Source: Ryuthela nishihirai
Taxonomy: Eukaryota; Arthropoda; Arachnida; Araneae; Heptathelidae
Reading direction: 5' to 3'
DNA: 64,000 nt
Assembly (NCBI GenBank): GCA_038380435.1
Contig: JAWZYU010000028.1
Span: 21,994,201 to 22,058,200 of the forward strand
How positions within the stretch are numbered: the first letter of the stretch is position 1; each line of letters starts with the position of its first letter. Shown in pieces: positions 23,701 to 35,199 of the stretch. The position numbers were made by a program, and so were the translations under genes. A model generated the notes under the pieces. The model saw only the letters and a program-made list of their open reading frames with translations. It was not told where the DNA came from and ran no database searches.

Positions 23701-24430
23701 AACATCAAGCCAATAAATAATGAATGTACATCCAAAATAGGTGCATGTAACTGTAAAGGTATACAAATTCCCTATTCTAGTTATAAAATGGTAGATCTAT
23801 ATGCTGAAATTGTGTAAACAGAGTAGTGGATAATGTCTCATTATGTTATAACTATATGGTTAGTATCAAATCATTGCAAATTGTTTGCTTGTATGTAGGG
23901 AATATTTCTTTTGTTAATTTAAAGATAACCAATTTGGTCATACAGTTGCTGATATGCTAGTATGGTAGCTAAATGTATACAAATGCAGCTGACTTCTGTT
24001 TGAAACCTCAATTCCTCCTAATGAAGTAGTATATCCCCTGAATTACATACAGTGTTAACTGTCGAAATCATTTAACCATTATTTGTATTTATAAGCAATT
24101 ATCATAATGTTAATATATAGGAATATTTTTTTTCTAAATAAAATATATTTATAAACAAACATTAGTATAAAAGTACACTAGTAATAATAATAGAAATAAA
24201 TTTATAATAATTGTCTAGATTATAGGACTACTTACGATGTCATAACTTGGTTCATCGACCTTCTATTGTAGCAGATTTTAGTAAAATGCATGTATAAGGA
24301 TCATTCAAATGAAAAGTGGAGAAGTCAGAAATGAAGAGTAAATCATTTATCTGTTCAAATTCATCATGCCTTTTTAAGACATTTGCTCCACCATAAAATT
24401 AGCAACATGATATAATCGTTCCTACAGTGA
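23701..24430. other. AT-rich intronic DNA, nothing recognised
   Basis: No gene, transposon end or tandem repeat recognised. Confidence 0.6.
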
Positions 24431-24442
24431 CTTCAGCTGTTG

Positions 24443-24827
24443 GGTTGGGTTGTTTTACCTCTGAGCGGCACTTTTTTGCACACCATGGGCTAAATGGCCA
24501 GGTCACATTAACCCCGAAGGCTCAGAGAGGGTTGGGGGAGGGGACCCACTGGAACAGCTGTTGGGAGACAGATGGTAGCCTCCCGTCAAGGCCATCCAGC
24601 GTGTTCTTTAACGTGCACAGGGTATGGCTCTCCCGCACACGGGGCCACAGCTTAACGTCCCATCCGACGGACGGCGACCTTTTTAAGCCCATCGGTGTCC
24701 CCTACTGACCGTGGGCAGGGCGGGGAATTTTGCGGAGATAAATCTCAACGCTGACCCAGCTGGGACTCGAACCTGGGAACTACAGATTACGAGCCTGGCG
24801 CGCTACCGACTGAGCCACACCCGCCCC
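24443..24827 (-). mobile_element. SINE-A, well preserved
   Basis: A 385-bp copy flanked by the 12-bp duplication CTTCAGCTGTTG (24431-24442 and 24828-24839). It keeps many CpG sites (CCCATCCGACGGACGGCGAC) and intact A and B box sequences, so it looks young. Confidence 0.95.
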
Positions 24828-24839
24828 CTTCAGCTGTTG

Positions 24840-25495
24840 CATGAGAAGTCTGTAACAATGTACTGCACTTCTTTATCTGCCTTTTCATGGCATTTTTAGA
24901 GGCCAGAAATATGAAAATTCCGCAACAGCCTGCTTCTCGACTGCCTGGAGATCTACCGACCCTCCGGGGTCAAGGTCAGCCCTTGTGGCTCGACCGTTTC
25001 TCTCCCATACTGGGGGAAGTACTAACTTGTTCTACTGAGTTACAGATATCCTGCGGCTTAGCGTATTGCTCTGCCAAAGGAAGTTTACCCCTAAAATGTT
25101 CAATGAAGTGAAAATCTAATAGGAGATACTAGGACTACAGGGTTCCAGGCATTCCCAACCATACCTGCTCAATGTTGTTACTGTTAGTTTAGTAGTAGGG
25201 AATTCTGATTTCTCAACAATTTTAAATTCATGAGATTGTTAATCACATATTTGAGTTTTCACGAATTCCATAAAATTCTAATTGTATACAAAATAATTGA
25301 AACTGCAAAAACAACTTACTAACTAAACAACAAAATTGTAATTATAAAACAAACATTTGCATGTTTGTAACTATATTCAGGTTGATGGAAATGTCTCAAA
25401 AGGCATGCCGAATTTGAACAGATAAATAACAATTTACTAATAAACTGAAGAGATTTTTTTATTTATTTGTTCAACTATCAAGGAAGATATCTCTC
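24840..25495. other. intronic DNA with a GC-richer patch
   Basis: The patch 24900-25090 (CTACCGACCCTCCGGGGTCA) stands out in base composition and carries a 74-codon open frame without family motifs. It may be part of an unrecognised repeat. Confidence 0.4.
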
Positions 25496-25654
25496 TGAAT
25501 TTAACATCGATCAATTTTAGAGGGAAAATTGTCTAGAGCTGAGTGGGATATAAACCCATGACCTCCCAAGAAAATACTGTTATTGGGAGGTCGTGGGTTC
25601 ATATCCCACCCAGCTCGACAATTTTTCCTCTAAAATTTGTCAATGCTAAATTCA
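25496..25654. repeat. 159-bp hairpin with tRNA-like B box in both arms
   Basis: Arms 25496-25568 and 25583-25654 are near-perfect inverted copies around a loop of about 14 bases. Each arm contains TGGGAGGTCGTGGGTTCATA and complementary sequence, including GGGTTCATATCCCAC, which resembles a tRNA B box and T stem. It may be a head-to-head SINE-like foldback. Confidence 0.8.
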
Positions 25655-26087
25655 GGGTGATATTATTAGCTGCTATGCTATGTTAATGATGGTTGTTACA
25701 AACCAATATCAAAAAATTTGCTGCTCTTTTAAAGCCCGAATTTCATCCACACTTTTATTTTCATTTCAGTACTTTATTTTGAGAAGCAATTATTAAAACA
25801 ACCATTTTTGTCTTATTCAATAAAAACAGGGCCTCTTTTACGAATGCAGTGAAAAAATATTAAATATTATGAAAATTCTGACGAATGCATGAAATTCGCT
25901 ATTGCACAAATGAAAGCCAAAAGTGTGTGGGCAAGTTCAGGACACGCTTGGCATGACTTAACTTGGTGTTTGGAGCCCAGTGTGGCTATAAACACCATCG
26001 TGTATAGCCAGTAAAATCTTGTTTATCATCGAAAGAGAGAACACACTACTTACTGCTATTTACTCCCCCTTAGCACTCGCTGTTGGC

Positions 26088-26145
26088 ACAAATGGAACCT
26101 TAAGTATGCAGTTTTCAAATAGCATATACTTAAGGTTCCATTTGT
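26088..26145. repeat. imperfect hairpin
   Basis: ACAAATGGAACCTTAAGTAT at 26088-26107 pairs with ATACTTAAGGTTCCATTTGT at 26126-26145, with a short loop. TATGCAGTTTTCAAA in the loop recurs at 26158-26172. Confidence 0.8.
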
Positions 26146-26383
26146 TGTATCAGGTTGTATGCAGTTTTCAAACAACTTGATATCCAAAATATTAAACCAG
26201 GGCCGGATCGAAGGGGAGGGGACCATGTTCCCTCCTTTGAGAATGCTAATAGGGGTAACAGAAACCAAAAGTTATTAAATGTGTGCATGTTTCAGGCAAT
26301 TTTCAAGAACTTTTTTTTAAACTCTAAAATGAAGCAGAAAATTTTACACTGAAATAGAAATCCAGACCTTTCTCCAGGTCACT

Positions 26384-26388
26384 CCCCC

Positions 26389-26419
<31 letters not shown>

Positions 26420-26424
26420 ACACA
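26384..26424. repeat. poly-C tract followed by (CA)n
   Basis: About 22 consecutive C then about nine CA units. The length is probably unstable or imprecise in assembly. Confidence 0.9.
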
Positions 26425-26739
26425 TACACTCTACCGCTTTAATTTTTTTTTCTAGATCCAAGCCTCTAATAATGTAATTAAAAATCGAAGGATTTTTCTT
26501 AATGGGGAAGATCTGCTTACTTTTAATTAAATGCTCAGTTGAATGAGTATTAAAGTGTAAAAGAAATCATTAACTATGCCACTACCAAAAAATGTTTTAC
26601 TGGTACGTTGTACAAGCAAATAACACTGGTTTACAAGGTTTTCATAACCTGAACAATTGTAGCTGCCTGTAACTATTTTTCACGTGCTGATTTCAGATCT
26701 GGCCTTAAGAAATGGCTAGCATGTCACATTTTTATGTTA

Positions 26740-28000
26740 TTGGTCATTTTGACTCCTATTGAGATCTTCCTATACCAACACCTCCAGCCAACTGGGAGGA
26801 TACTGCATATTTTACTTTTTGTGGCTGGCAACACTGATTGCCAAATGGAGAAAACATGTAACAGTAACCTAAACTCATACCACCATTCTTGTTGTTTTCA
26901 TTGTAGGAGGAACACATGCTATATGTTGAAGAGTGAATTTTGGCATTTAGATGGCACAAAGGCAGTGTCGCAGATGTGTTAATGTGCCAGATATTGTTAT
27001 GTGTGTGGAAATTACATTTTAAAATCCCAAGGTCGTTCTTTGACAAAGATTGCGAAGAAAGCCTATAACTTGTATTTTGGATGTCATGTTGGAGATCAAG
27101 ACAAAACATGGGCTGCATTTCATGCCTTTGTTGGCCTGAGTGAATGGTTGAAAGGTAAGATAAAAATCCATGCCCTTTGCAGTTCCAAAGGTTTGGCATG
27201 AGCAAACTAGTCACTTGCATGATTTATATTTTTGTTTAACTAAATTGTCAGGCTTTTCAAAAAAGAACAAAAGCAAAATACAATATCCAAATGTGCCTTC
27301 AGCCATAAGGACAGTTCCTCATGGAGATACCTATACCAACACCTCCAGTCAACTGGGAAGAGATGGATTCACATTCATCAGAGGAAGACTTTGAAGCACA
27401 TACAGACCCTGATCCTACATACACCCCTAAAAAGTTAGACGAGCCTCATCTGATTCAGCAAAATGAACTAAATGATCTTGTTCGAGACCTAGGACTTTCC
27501 AAACAACAAGCTGAGGTTTTAGGTTCAAGAGTGGAATCTTCTGGCCAAGGATATCAGTTTCTCTGTTCAGAAAGAGAAATTTGGCTTTATCTGCTTATTA
27601 CGAGATAAAAGATGGTTTGTGCTTATGATATTACAGGGCTGATGGAAGAAAATGGAACAACTCACGACCCTAAAGAATGGAGTCTATTTATAGATTCATC
27701 AAAATTCAACTTAAAAGCTGTCCTTTTGCATAAAGGAAACCAAAAACCTTCCATTCCAATAACACATGCTGTGGGAATGAAGGAAACTTATGAAAGCATG
27801 GAAAAAATACTGCTATAAAATATGACCAGTTTGAGTGGACAATATCTGGTGACCTAAAAGTCATCTCTCTCTTGCTTGGGCTTCAAGGAGGCTTCACAAA
27901 AATTTTCTTTTTTCTGTGTTTGTGGGACAGTAGGGCCAGAAAAAAAACACTACAAAACAAATGACTGGCCCAAAAGAAATGTTTTTATTCCTGGAAAGAG

Positions 28001-28046
<46 letters not shown>

Positions 28047-28840
28047 CAAGCAGCCATGGGCTACGGAGGTCCAACCAGACCGTGCAATTTAGTTCTCCAA
28101 GCAAGTCTATCCTGAGCTACATCTACTGCATCTGGATGGAGAGTGTGGAGAAATAGGCGTATACACCTGAAGACTAAAATTAGACTGTATAATAGTTTGG
28201 TTCTTTCTAGGGTTAGTTATGGTAGTGAAACTTGGACACTTTGTAAACATGATAACAGGAAACTAGATGCTTTTGATTCCAGATGCTTGCGCAGCAAAGG
28301 AGTTTGCAACCTCCTTTAAGCAGCATATTGTGCAGAGAGAGACTCCGTTGGTTTGGCCATGTTGCCCGTATGAATAATTATAGATTGGCGAATAGGGTTA
28401 TGAACAGTGTGCCTAAAGGCCTCAGAAAGAAGGGGAGACCTAGGATGCAGTGGGCAGACAATGTCAAACAGGACCTTGTTAGAATTGGAAAGAGTAATGT
28501 GAGGTATAAGTCTCTAATTGACCCCTCTATGTTCTACTCCCACCACTACACATCAAACTGGAGTTTATGAAAAACTGTAAAGGCTATGGGACAAAACTAG
28601 TAAAGGGTTTTTGCACTTGATGGAAAAATTTCCAAAACTAAGTGATGTCAAACTCAAAGAAGGGATTTTTGTTGGTCCTCAGATCAGAAAGGTACTGAAT
28701 GATACTGTCTTCAAAGAAAAACTGAATATGAAGGAGCACACTGCATGGAAATCCTTCATGTCTGTGGCCCAGGGTTTTCTGGGGAATCACAAAGAGGAAG
28801 TGGAGATTTCAATTTGTTGTCTAGTGTAATTTCTTGTCAG
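26740..28840 (+). pseudogene. decayed TE-type gene of an unnamed animal family, split by a LINE
   Basis: Plus-strand pieces of one protein, in several frames. 26983-27160 encodes CYVCGNYILKSQGRSL with FGCHVGDQDKTWAAF, a Cys-rich module. 27165-27340 encodes MPFAVPKVWHE, DLYFCLTKLSGFSKK and KIQYPNVPSAIRTVPHG. 27330-27600 encodes NELNDLVRDLGLSKQQAEVL. 27612-27818 encodes WSLFIDSSKFNLKAVLLHKG and HAVGMKETYESM. 27830-27990 encodes LKVISLLLGLQGGFTK. After the LINE, 28600-28820 encodes MEKFPKLSDVKLKEGIFVGP. I recall this domain order from multi-copy hypothetical proteins of arthropods and cnidarians, often called uncharacterised. Function is unknown and a mobile-element origin is likely from copy number. 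Frameshifts and the LINE insertion (28001-28486) show this copy is dead. An internal partial duplication is seen (CTATACCAACACCTCCAG at 26770 and 27331). Confidence 0.65.
28001..28486 (-). mobile_element. twin-primed RTE-like LINE insertion
   Basis: The target duplication GGAAAGAG lies at 27993-28000 and 28487-28494. The first part (28001-28136) is the LINE 3' end in minus orientation, starting with a (TCA)n tract of about 14 units. The second part (28137-28486) is the neighbouring upstream LINE segment in plus orientation, from GGAGAGTGTGGAGAAATAGG to AACAGGACCTTGTTAGAATT. This 5' inversion is the hallmark of twin priming. The insertion splits a TE-type gene. Confidence 0.9.
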
Positions 28841-29637
28841 TATAAAGTACCAGCACAAGACTAACCTACTTTCACCACTGATGGCAATGCTTAGTTTTTT
28901 TGCTTATTTAAACTACACCTAGCCCAGAAGAGTGGCTAGAAATTCAGTTTCATTTCTCCACAAGAATATGTAGTATTTCTGGAATATGTGTTGGCTTTCA
29001 GCTGAAGTTCTCCTCTCCTCCATTACTCTGTCTTTGAAGCGCAGGAAACTTCCTTATTATAGATTGTTCTTTAATGAAGTAGAATCGGAAACAGAATGAT
29101 TACCACAGCAACCAGTGAGATTTCCATCCCTATGTGCCAATTTAAGTGACACCTTTGAAGGAAATATTAACTTTTCTCAACTGCTTGAACTAAAGTAATA
29201 AATCAGCATAATTGGAGTCAGCTGCATGTAACACATGTGAAACAAAACCAAAAACCAATACAATCACATTCATGCAACGACTAAGTGTTTATGCAACGAC
29301 TAAGTTTTTTATTACCACAAAAAGAATGCATCTTAGAAAATGCAATGAAAATAACAAAGAGCTTCTAGGAACATATATTTGAAAAACATCTTTATGTAAA
29401 GCTAGTATTCTGCAATTACCTTTTTCGTTGTGCACATTAGAAAAATTGGCATTTATTACCATATTTTATATTATTTTTATTATTTATATAGTAATATAAT
29501 TTTAATAAAAACTTATAAAAGTTTTAAAAAATTGGTTTAACTATTGCAGAATATCGACAGAGGTCTGGGATATGTCACCATTAGGGTTAAAAGAATCTCA
29601 CTTCAGCAGATATGATTAATATTGATTAATGTCTGAA
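28841..29637. other. intronic DNA downstream of the decayed gene
   Basis: No recognisable coding sequence. A short tandem (TTATGCAACGACTAAG twice near 29270-29305) is visible. It may include further degraded parts of the same TE gene. Confidence 0.4.
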
Positions 29638-29639
29638 TA

Positions 29640-29772
29640 ATAGAACTCCCCTACTGACTGAGAGCAGGGAATTTTGCAGAGATAAATCTCACACTGGCCC
29701 AACTGGGACTCAAACTTGGGAACTGTAGATTATGAAAATGGCCCACTACCAACTGAGCCACCTCCACTCCAG
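29640..29772 (-). mobile_element. SINE-A head fragment
   Basis: TCCCCTACTGACTGAGAGCA to ACCAACTGAGCCACCTCCAC matches the tRNA-like head and adjacent body. The distal part is missing. Confidence 0.8.
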
Positions 29773-29808
29773 TTAATTCTGTAATTCTGGTTTTATTTCG
29801 GTATCATT

Positions 29809-30416
29809 AGGGTGACCAGACATCGTCAGTTTTTAGGGAACTGTCCCTGTGTCCAGGAACAAATTTTTGAGATGCCTAAATGACCTGGTTTCTTGTGATG
29901 ATACGCAGTCCACACCCTCTTTGCATATATTTAATTAGCGCATATTTAGAATAACACTGTCATTGCATTACGTTTTTTTTTTGGATTTTACACGGATATT
30001 GTATTTATGCCTTTTCAAATATACGTGAACTTTTTTGTTTTCGAAGTACAAACTGACGTAGGCAAACACATACTTCAAATTTAGTCATGCTAAGTGGAAA
30101 GTCGCCCTTCTGAAAGACATAGGCTTATTGTCAATCTATGCAGCATAACTGAAATCTATACTCAACTGGCTTAGAGTGGGTGAACTCTTCCATCAATTAT
30201 GAATTATCCGTCATACCTAATGCGCTGTTCTACAACTGCTTTAAATTTTCCCTGGGTTACGCTTTCGAGAAAAACATATATTGTAGTAATAATCGTGTCT
30301 TGGAAATCTTCTGTCGATTTTGGAATCGCATACTGCCACAGTTGATGATTTTTTAACTGAAATTGGAATATTTACATAACTGTTCCAGATTTTACTAATT
30401 GAAAACTGGTCACCCT
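29809..30416. mobile_element. hAT-like non-autonomous element, 608 bp
   Basis: Inverted ends AGGGTGACCAG (29809) and CTGGTCACCCT (30406-30416). The start, with GACATCGTCAG and CTGTCCCTGTGTCC, is like hAT elements that begin GGGTGACCAGA. No clear 8-bp duplication was seen. An open frame at 30241-30444 (minus) has no recognised motif. Confidence 0.6.
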
Positions 30417-31735
30417 CACTACGCCTCATCAAATCATTCAACATTTGTATTCCTAACTTCGTTCCCTCAAAAAACTTGACGATTTCTCATCTGTACCAAA
30501 AAATACTCTCAGCATTATAGCTGTGAGTAGAAGCTAATGGTACTGGGAATTACAAAGTCGTGTTTGAGTGAGTGCAAGCAGCAAAGCACGTTGGTAGCCT
30601 CTTTATTTAGTGCACAAGAGTGCCAATGCAGTCCCCTAAAGTGCATCATTAGGCAATGCAGTAATGCAATCATTATGCAATGTTAAATTAGTGCAATGCA
30701 GTCCCATAAAGTGCATCATAACATTGGTAAAATTTCAATTTTTTTTTACTTTTTTTTTACTCGTTATCAAGGAAATGACCATGCTCCAAATTTTGTACAA
30801 TGCTTTTATAGAGCATAATGTACAACATTTGTCAGTTTTAATTTTTTATATATGGGGCCACATCACTTTTTTTCACATTTTAAAATCTTTAGTTTTTTCA
30901 ATTTTTTTTTTCAAAATAGTATTGCATTTTCAAAATTTGATTTTTTTTAATGAATTTATAATCCAAATCTACATCAGTACACCAAGTTTGGTCTTCTTAT
31001 CTACCAGAGAAGCAAAGAAAAAAATGAAAAACATTTAGTCACAATCGCAATTTGTATATTTTCCCCCTTAGACTAAACGATTATAACTCCTTAAAAAAAT
31101 TTTTTTGGCTCAAAACATTTCAGACAATTAGATATCTTATGTGTACTAAACATTTATGCCAAAGATCATTCAAATCTGTGATGGGTGGTGAACTGGCCTG
31201 GTTGAATTGGCATGGAAATGATCCAATAATTAACATTATAAAATTACGATTTTTAACTAAAATTTTTGCCACATTTCAAAAAAATAAACTTTTTCATAGC
31301 AGTTATGCAGCTTCATACTAAAATAGATCATTTTCAGTTCTTTACAGTTAAACTTTAAATGCTTTGAAATATTTTTATTCAATTTTGTTTTCACGGTTCT
31401 TTATCTTTTTTTAGATATATTTTTCAGTTTTTATTTACATTATCTTGGTTTTTAAACAAAAATATATTTTCCACACCACCACTTTGTGTCAATCACCAAA
31501 AATCTAATCATATGTATTATGTGTTACTTACATAAATGACTAAAAAATTTAGAAATACGAAATAAATGAAAGATTTATATTAGAATAGTAAAATAATTTG
31601 GATAAAAAAGAATTTTTTTTTATTTTTACTGAAGTTAAAATAGAAAAATACAGTAAAATTTTGCAATATTTTAATACATGTTTAAAAACTTTACCTAGCA
31701 TTTTATTTTTATTCGAATTTTTGCCATTTTATTAA
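30417..31735. other. AT-rich intronic DNA
   Basis: Contains short direct repeats (GCAATGCAGTCCC and AAAGTGCATCAT twice, 30625-30720). Long T-rich open frames (30664-31038, 31052-31321) are probably spurious. Confidence 0.5.
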
Positions 31736-31737
31736 TC

Positions 31738-31895
31738 ACAATTACTCTTTCTTTTGGTATATAACATGAGTATTTCCCTTCATTAGTTACTTCAGGATGA
31801 GGTTCTAAAGTTGTGTATTTTATTTTCTGAAAACATTTCAAAATTAACTTGGCCACCAGAGTGAACCAGTTTCAGAAACTGACACCTTAAAGGTT
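31738..31895. mobile_element. piggyBac-like family, right-end fragment
   Basis: GGTATATAACATGAGTATTT, CCCTTCATTAGTTACTTC and the terminal ACCTTAAAGGTTAGG parallel the right part of the elements at 15130-15252 and 23330-23477. Confidence 0.5.
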
Positions 31896-31924
31896 AGGTA
31901 ATCTTCAAGAAACGTGACATATTA

Positions 31925-32052
31925 ACAAACTTGTTCAATCCCTAGAAATTGTAATATTGTTCAATCCCTAGAAACAACTTGAACAAACTTGTTCAATCCC
32001 TAGAAACAACTTGAACAAACTTGTTCAATCCCTAGAAATTGTAATATTGATG
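31925..32052. repeat. minisatellite of about 32-bp units
   Basis: TTGTTCAATCCCTAGAAA recurs four times. Intervening CAACTTGAACAAAC and TTGTAATATTG alternate, giving a compound tandem array. Confidence 0.9.
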
Positions 32053-33283
32053 TTTTCCCTGCTACAATATTGTTGGTTTTCAAACATCTTGCAGACTGTA
32101 GTTTGAACTTTGAATACTGTCTTTACATCTGCCATCCTGAAGATTGATCCATTTTAATAGTTACTCAGAAAAGTTCTTGCACTTTAAAAAAATTTATTCT
32201 TTCAACTGAAATTGAGATGTGTTCGCAATAATTGTAACAATGACAAAAAATTGCAAAAAAAAAATCAGTTTCCAGAATAACTTCAAAATAACTATTAAAA
32301 CATTCAATACATTCTGCTAGAAATTGAGTAGTGACTTTATCAATCACTTTGTCTTTTTCTGCTGCTGCAAATTCCAAAATGGATTAAAATATTATCTATG
32401 CTGTTCAACAAATATTACAATTTTGGCAATTAAAGAAAATCCAATTATAATAATGACAGGAATGAAGCTATAAATCCACACATTGTGGATTATATCCCAC
32501 TTGGCTGAAAATTTATTTAAGACAAACAAAATATCTCCTGTGCTATCATAATTTTCTACAAAATTTCAAAAACTAGTTTTAAATGAAAATGTCTAAAAGG
32601 GAAATATTCTGTTATACACTATAAAATACAATTTAATTGCAATTTTTAGTGGGCATTATTTTTTCCAAATGTTAATGAAAGTAACATCTAAGTTGTAGCT
32701 AAAAGTTAAATAAAAAAAAGATTTTAGAAAATGAATTTCTTACTGATACCACAGAATTTGGGCATATCATTATAACATCTTTCTATCAAAAGTGAATGTA
32801 CTCCAACATCTTGATCTTTGCAGAAAATGTGGTGAACCCTAAAGCAGGGACTACAAAACAGTAGTTACTGGGAAAATGAGCAGTGCAACAATAGCTCAGA
32901 TACCTAGAGGATGTGGCATGTAATCAGGTCAGGCAATAACATCTCATTCAACAGAAATTCAATTTTCACCCAATAAAAAATATTGATTCTATGTCTACAA
33001 ATGTGACAGTGGAGTGTATAAAACATAATTTTCTTTGAAATATCACTGAAAGAGGAAGGAATGTTACACAAGTCACCCCTAATTTATATTAAATAATGCA
33101 GCAGTAGTGAAAAACAAAAAGCACAATACTGAACTTCTAGTACTAATTTATGTCTAAACATTACAATATTTTATATCCAATTACACTGTTCATACCATAT
33201 GTCTAACCATTAAGCCATTAATATATCTAAACTAAAGCTATAAAAAGAAAATCTTATATATAAAGAATAATGTGTTTGTATGT
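32053..33283. other. AT-rich intronic DNA, nothing recognised
   Basis: No coding exon, transposon terminus or tandem array recognised. Confidence 0.6.
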
Positions 33284-33352
33284 CCATCTATCTGTTCACT
33301 TATCTCATCAACCCCCTACTCGCTGATGGCTTGTTGCTGTATTCTTTTTTTA

Positions 33353-34116
33353 TGTGATGACCCCTCATTCACTTTTACCTTACTTTAACCAGTTTTGCTT
33401 GATTTAAGTTATATTTATCATTTTGGGGATTTTTATTTCATTTTTGGCATCACAGCGCTCGTTTCCAAGAGCATAGGAGTTGCGCATGTGCAACTCCAAA
33501 CTTTCGATTGTCACCCGCTAAAGCGCGTGTACAAGGACATGCCCACTCTTGCGTCATAGCTTGCACCGATCGTCAATTTATGCAAATGTCTTTTCCGGCA
33601 TGCAACATGACACGTGCTGGCTTTGTAGCCTCTTGTTATAACCTGGTGACATGTTAGTCACAATCAGAACAGTTTTTGAGCACAGTCAGTTAGTTGAGAA
33701 CAGTGTAGAGTTTTGTCAGAGTAGCTTCAGTTTGAGTTGGTGTTGAGTGTTGGAGTTTTGTTGAAGAGTTTGTAGTAAATGATGTAATATCTTCATTGAA
33801 GTTTTGGTGAGTGTTTTTGAAAATAAATTTGTTTGTTACAGAAACTTTTTGAATCTTTACTAATTTTTTCTCTTGAGCAATGTTAATTATTTTGATTAGA
33901 ATTAACATTAAATTTTGACAATCATTTAATATTTTTGAATTCTTACTCATTAACGCTCACTGGTATTTCAAACACGAATTGAACATTTATTTTTGGCAAT
34001 TTGTTAATTATTGCCTGGCGCCTGACTTAGCTATACGGAGCTTAAATAATTATTGGATCAAAGGGTCCAAAACTTAATAAACTTTAAAAGTATTTTCAAT
34101 TCTTTGGAGCGTTACA
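33353..34116. mobile_element. candidate solo LTR
   Basis: The unit starts TGTGATGACCCCTC and ends GGAGCGTTACA (TG...CA) and contains a polyadenylation-like AATAAA near 34076. It has a GC-richer 5' half. Its flanks share a 65-70-bp sequence (33284-33348 and 34118-34185, CTCACTGATGGCTTGTTGCT with few changes), too long for a normal LTR target duplication. No PBS or coding region is present, so the call is tentative. Confidence 0.4.
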
Positions 34117-34436
34117 TTGTCCATCTGTTCACTTATCTCCTCAACTCCCTACTCACTGATGGCTTGTTGCTATATTCTTTTTTTCTCTGCTTTTGGTACT
34201 TTACCAGATATCCAGGAACACCTTGATATTTTGAGTTCACAATCTCTAGCCAATATGCATCTTTGTCAGGATATTTTGAACTCAGAAGATCAGGGCACAC
34301 TTGGACTGTCTCGTAAGGTGCTGACAGTGAAGAAAAAAGGAGGAACTGCAGTGACATCCAATGCTTAAACATAAGGTATGAAGAGTAATTGCATGCCAGT
34401 TGTACTAACAACTTTCAATATATCAGTGCAACTCAC

Positions 34437-34568
34437 CACATATTTTCAAAGGTGCTTCAAGTTCTAAAAGTATAGGCTGGCTAAGAAATATTTCTCTGGA
34501 TTTCAAACAAAGTCCCCTTACTTCAGCTTCAGTCAACTGAACAGTTTTTCCTGGTCGACAGCCTCTTA
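34437..34568 (-). CDS. PPP1CB: PP1-beta catalytic subunit, coding exon 2
   Basis: The exon encodes 43 whole codons, from [20 protein letters not shown] through [20 protein letters not shown] to Cys. This is the conserved helical region just before the first metal-binding motif of PP1. The acceptor is a TTTATGCAG at 34569-34571 and the donor is GTGAGT at 34436-34431. It starts with two bases completing Val and ends with the first base of Gly, so it joins exons 1 and 3 in frame (2+129+1 bases). No stop, frameshift or unlikely substitution is seen, which argues for a functional gene under strong constraint despite flanking transposons. An exact 267-bp tandem duplication begins only 78 bp upstream (34646). 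Confidence 0.96.
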
Positions 34569-34645
34569 CTGCATAAACAGAAAACATAAATATTAGTAAT
34601 AAAGTCAACAGGTAACTCTATTGATATTATTTATTGATTAAATCT

Positions 34646-35179
34646 ATTATTTAGCTATTGCTAAAAATTTAGGTACAAACATACCACGAGTAAATTCCTT
34701 AAACTGATTTAACAGATTATTAGCAAGCAAAAAAAGAAAACTCCAAAACCAGGATATAATTAGCATCACTATCAATGTCCAGAAGCTAAGGTATCTGTTC
34801 TACTGGTCATTACGAGTCCACTACTGACAGAGGGCAGGATGAACATTTTGCAGAGATAACTCTCAATGATGACACAGTTGGGACTCGAACCTGATAACTG
34901 AAGTTGGTAGTAATTATTTAGCTATTGCTAAAAATTTAGGTACAAACATACCACGAGTAAATTCCTTAAACTGATTTAACAGATTATTAGCAAGCAAAAA
35001 AAGAAAACTCCAAAACCAGGATATAATTAGCATCACTATCAATGTCCAGAAGCTAAGGTATCTGTTCTACTGGTCATTACGAGTCCACTACTGACAGAGG
35101 GCAGGATGAACATTTTGCAGAGATAACTCTCAATGATGACACAGTTGGGACTCGAACCTGATAACTGAAGTTGGTAGTA
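34646..35179. repeat. exact 267-bp tandem duplication
   Basis: 34646-34912 is repeated at 34913-35179. By eye I see no difference. Each copy ends with a minus-strand SINE-A head fragment (GTTGGGACTCGAACCTG). It begins 78 bp upstream of the exon 2 acceptor in transcript sense. It is either a very recent duplication or an assembly artefact. Confidence 0.92.
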
Positions 35180-35199
35180 CACCACATTCGTAATATGCA

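Noticed and set aside
26756..27220. 154-codon open frame on the minus strand
   Set aside because: It is antisense to the recognisable plus-strand TE-type gene and has no family motifs of its own.
28001..28045. Run of histidine codons (CAT)n within an open frame
   Set aside because: It is the microsatellite tail of a LINE read through by chance, not a His-rich protein.
31925..32052. CRISPR-like array
   Set aside because: The repeats are irregular, the spacers are themselves repeated, and the context is a eukaryotic intron.
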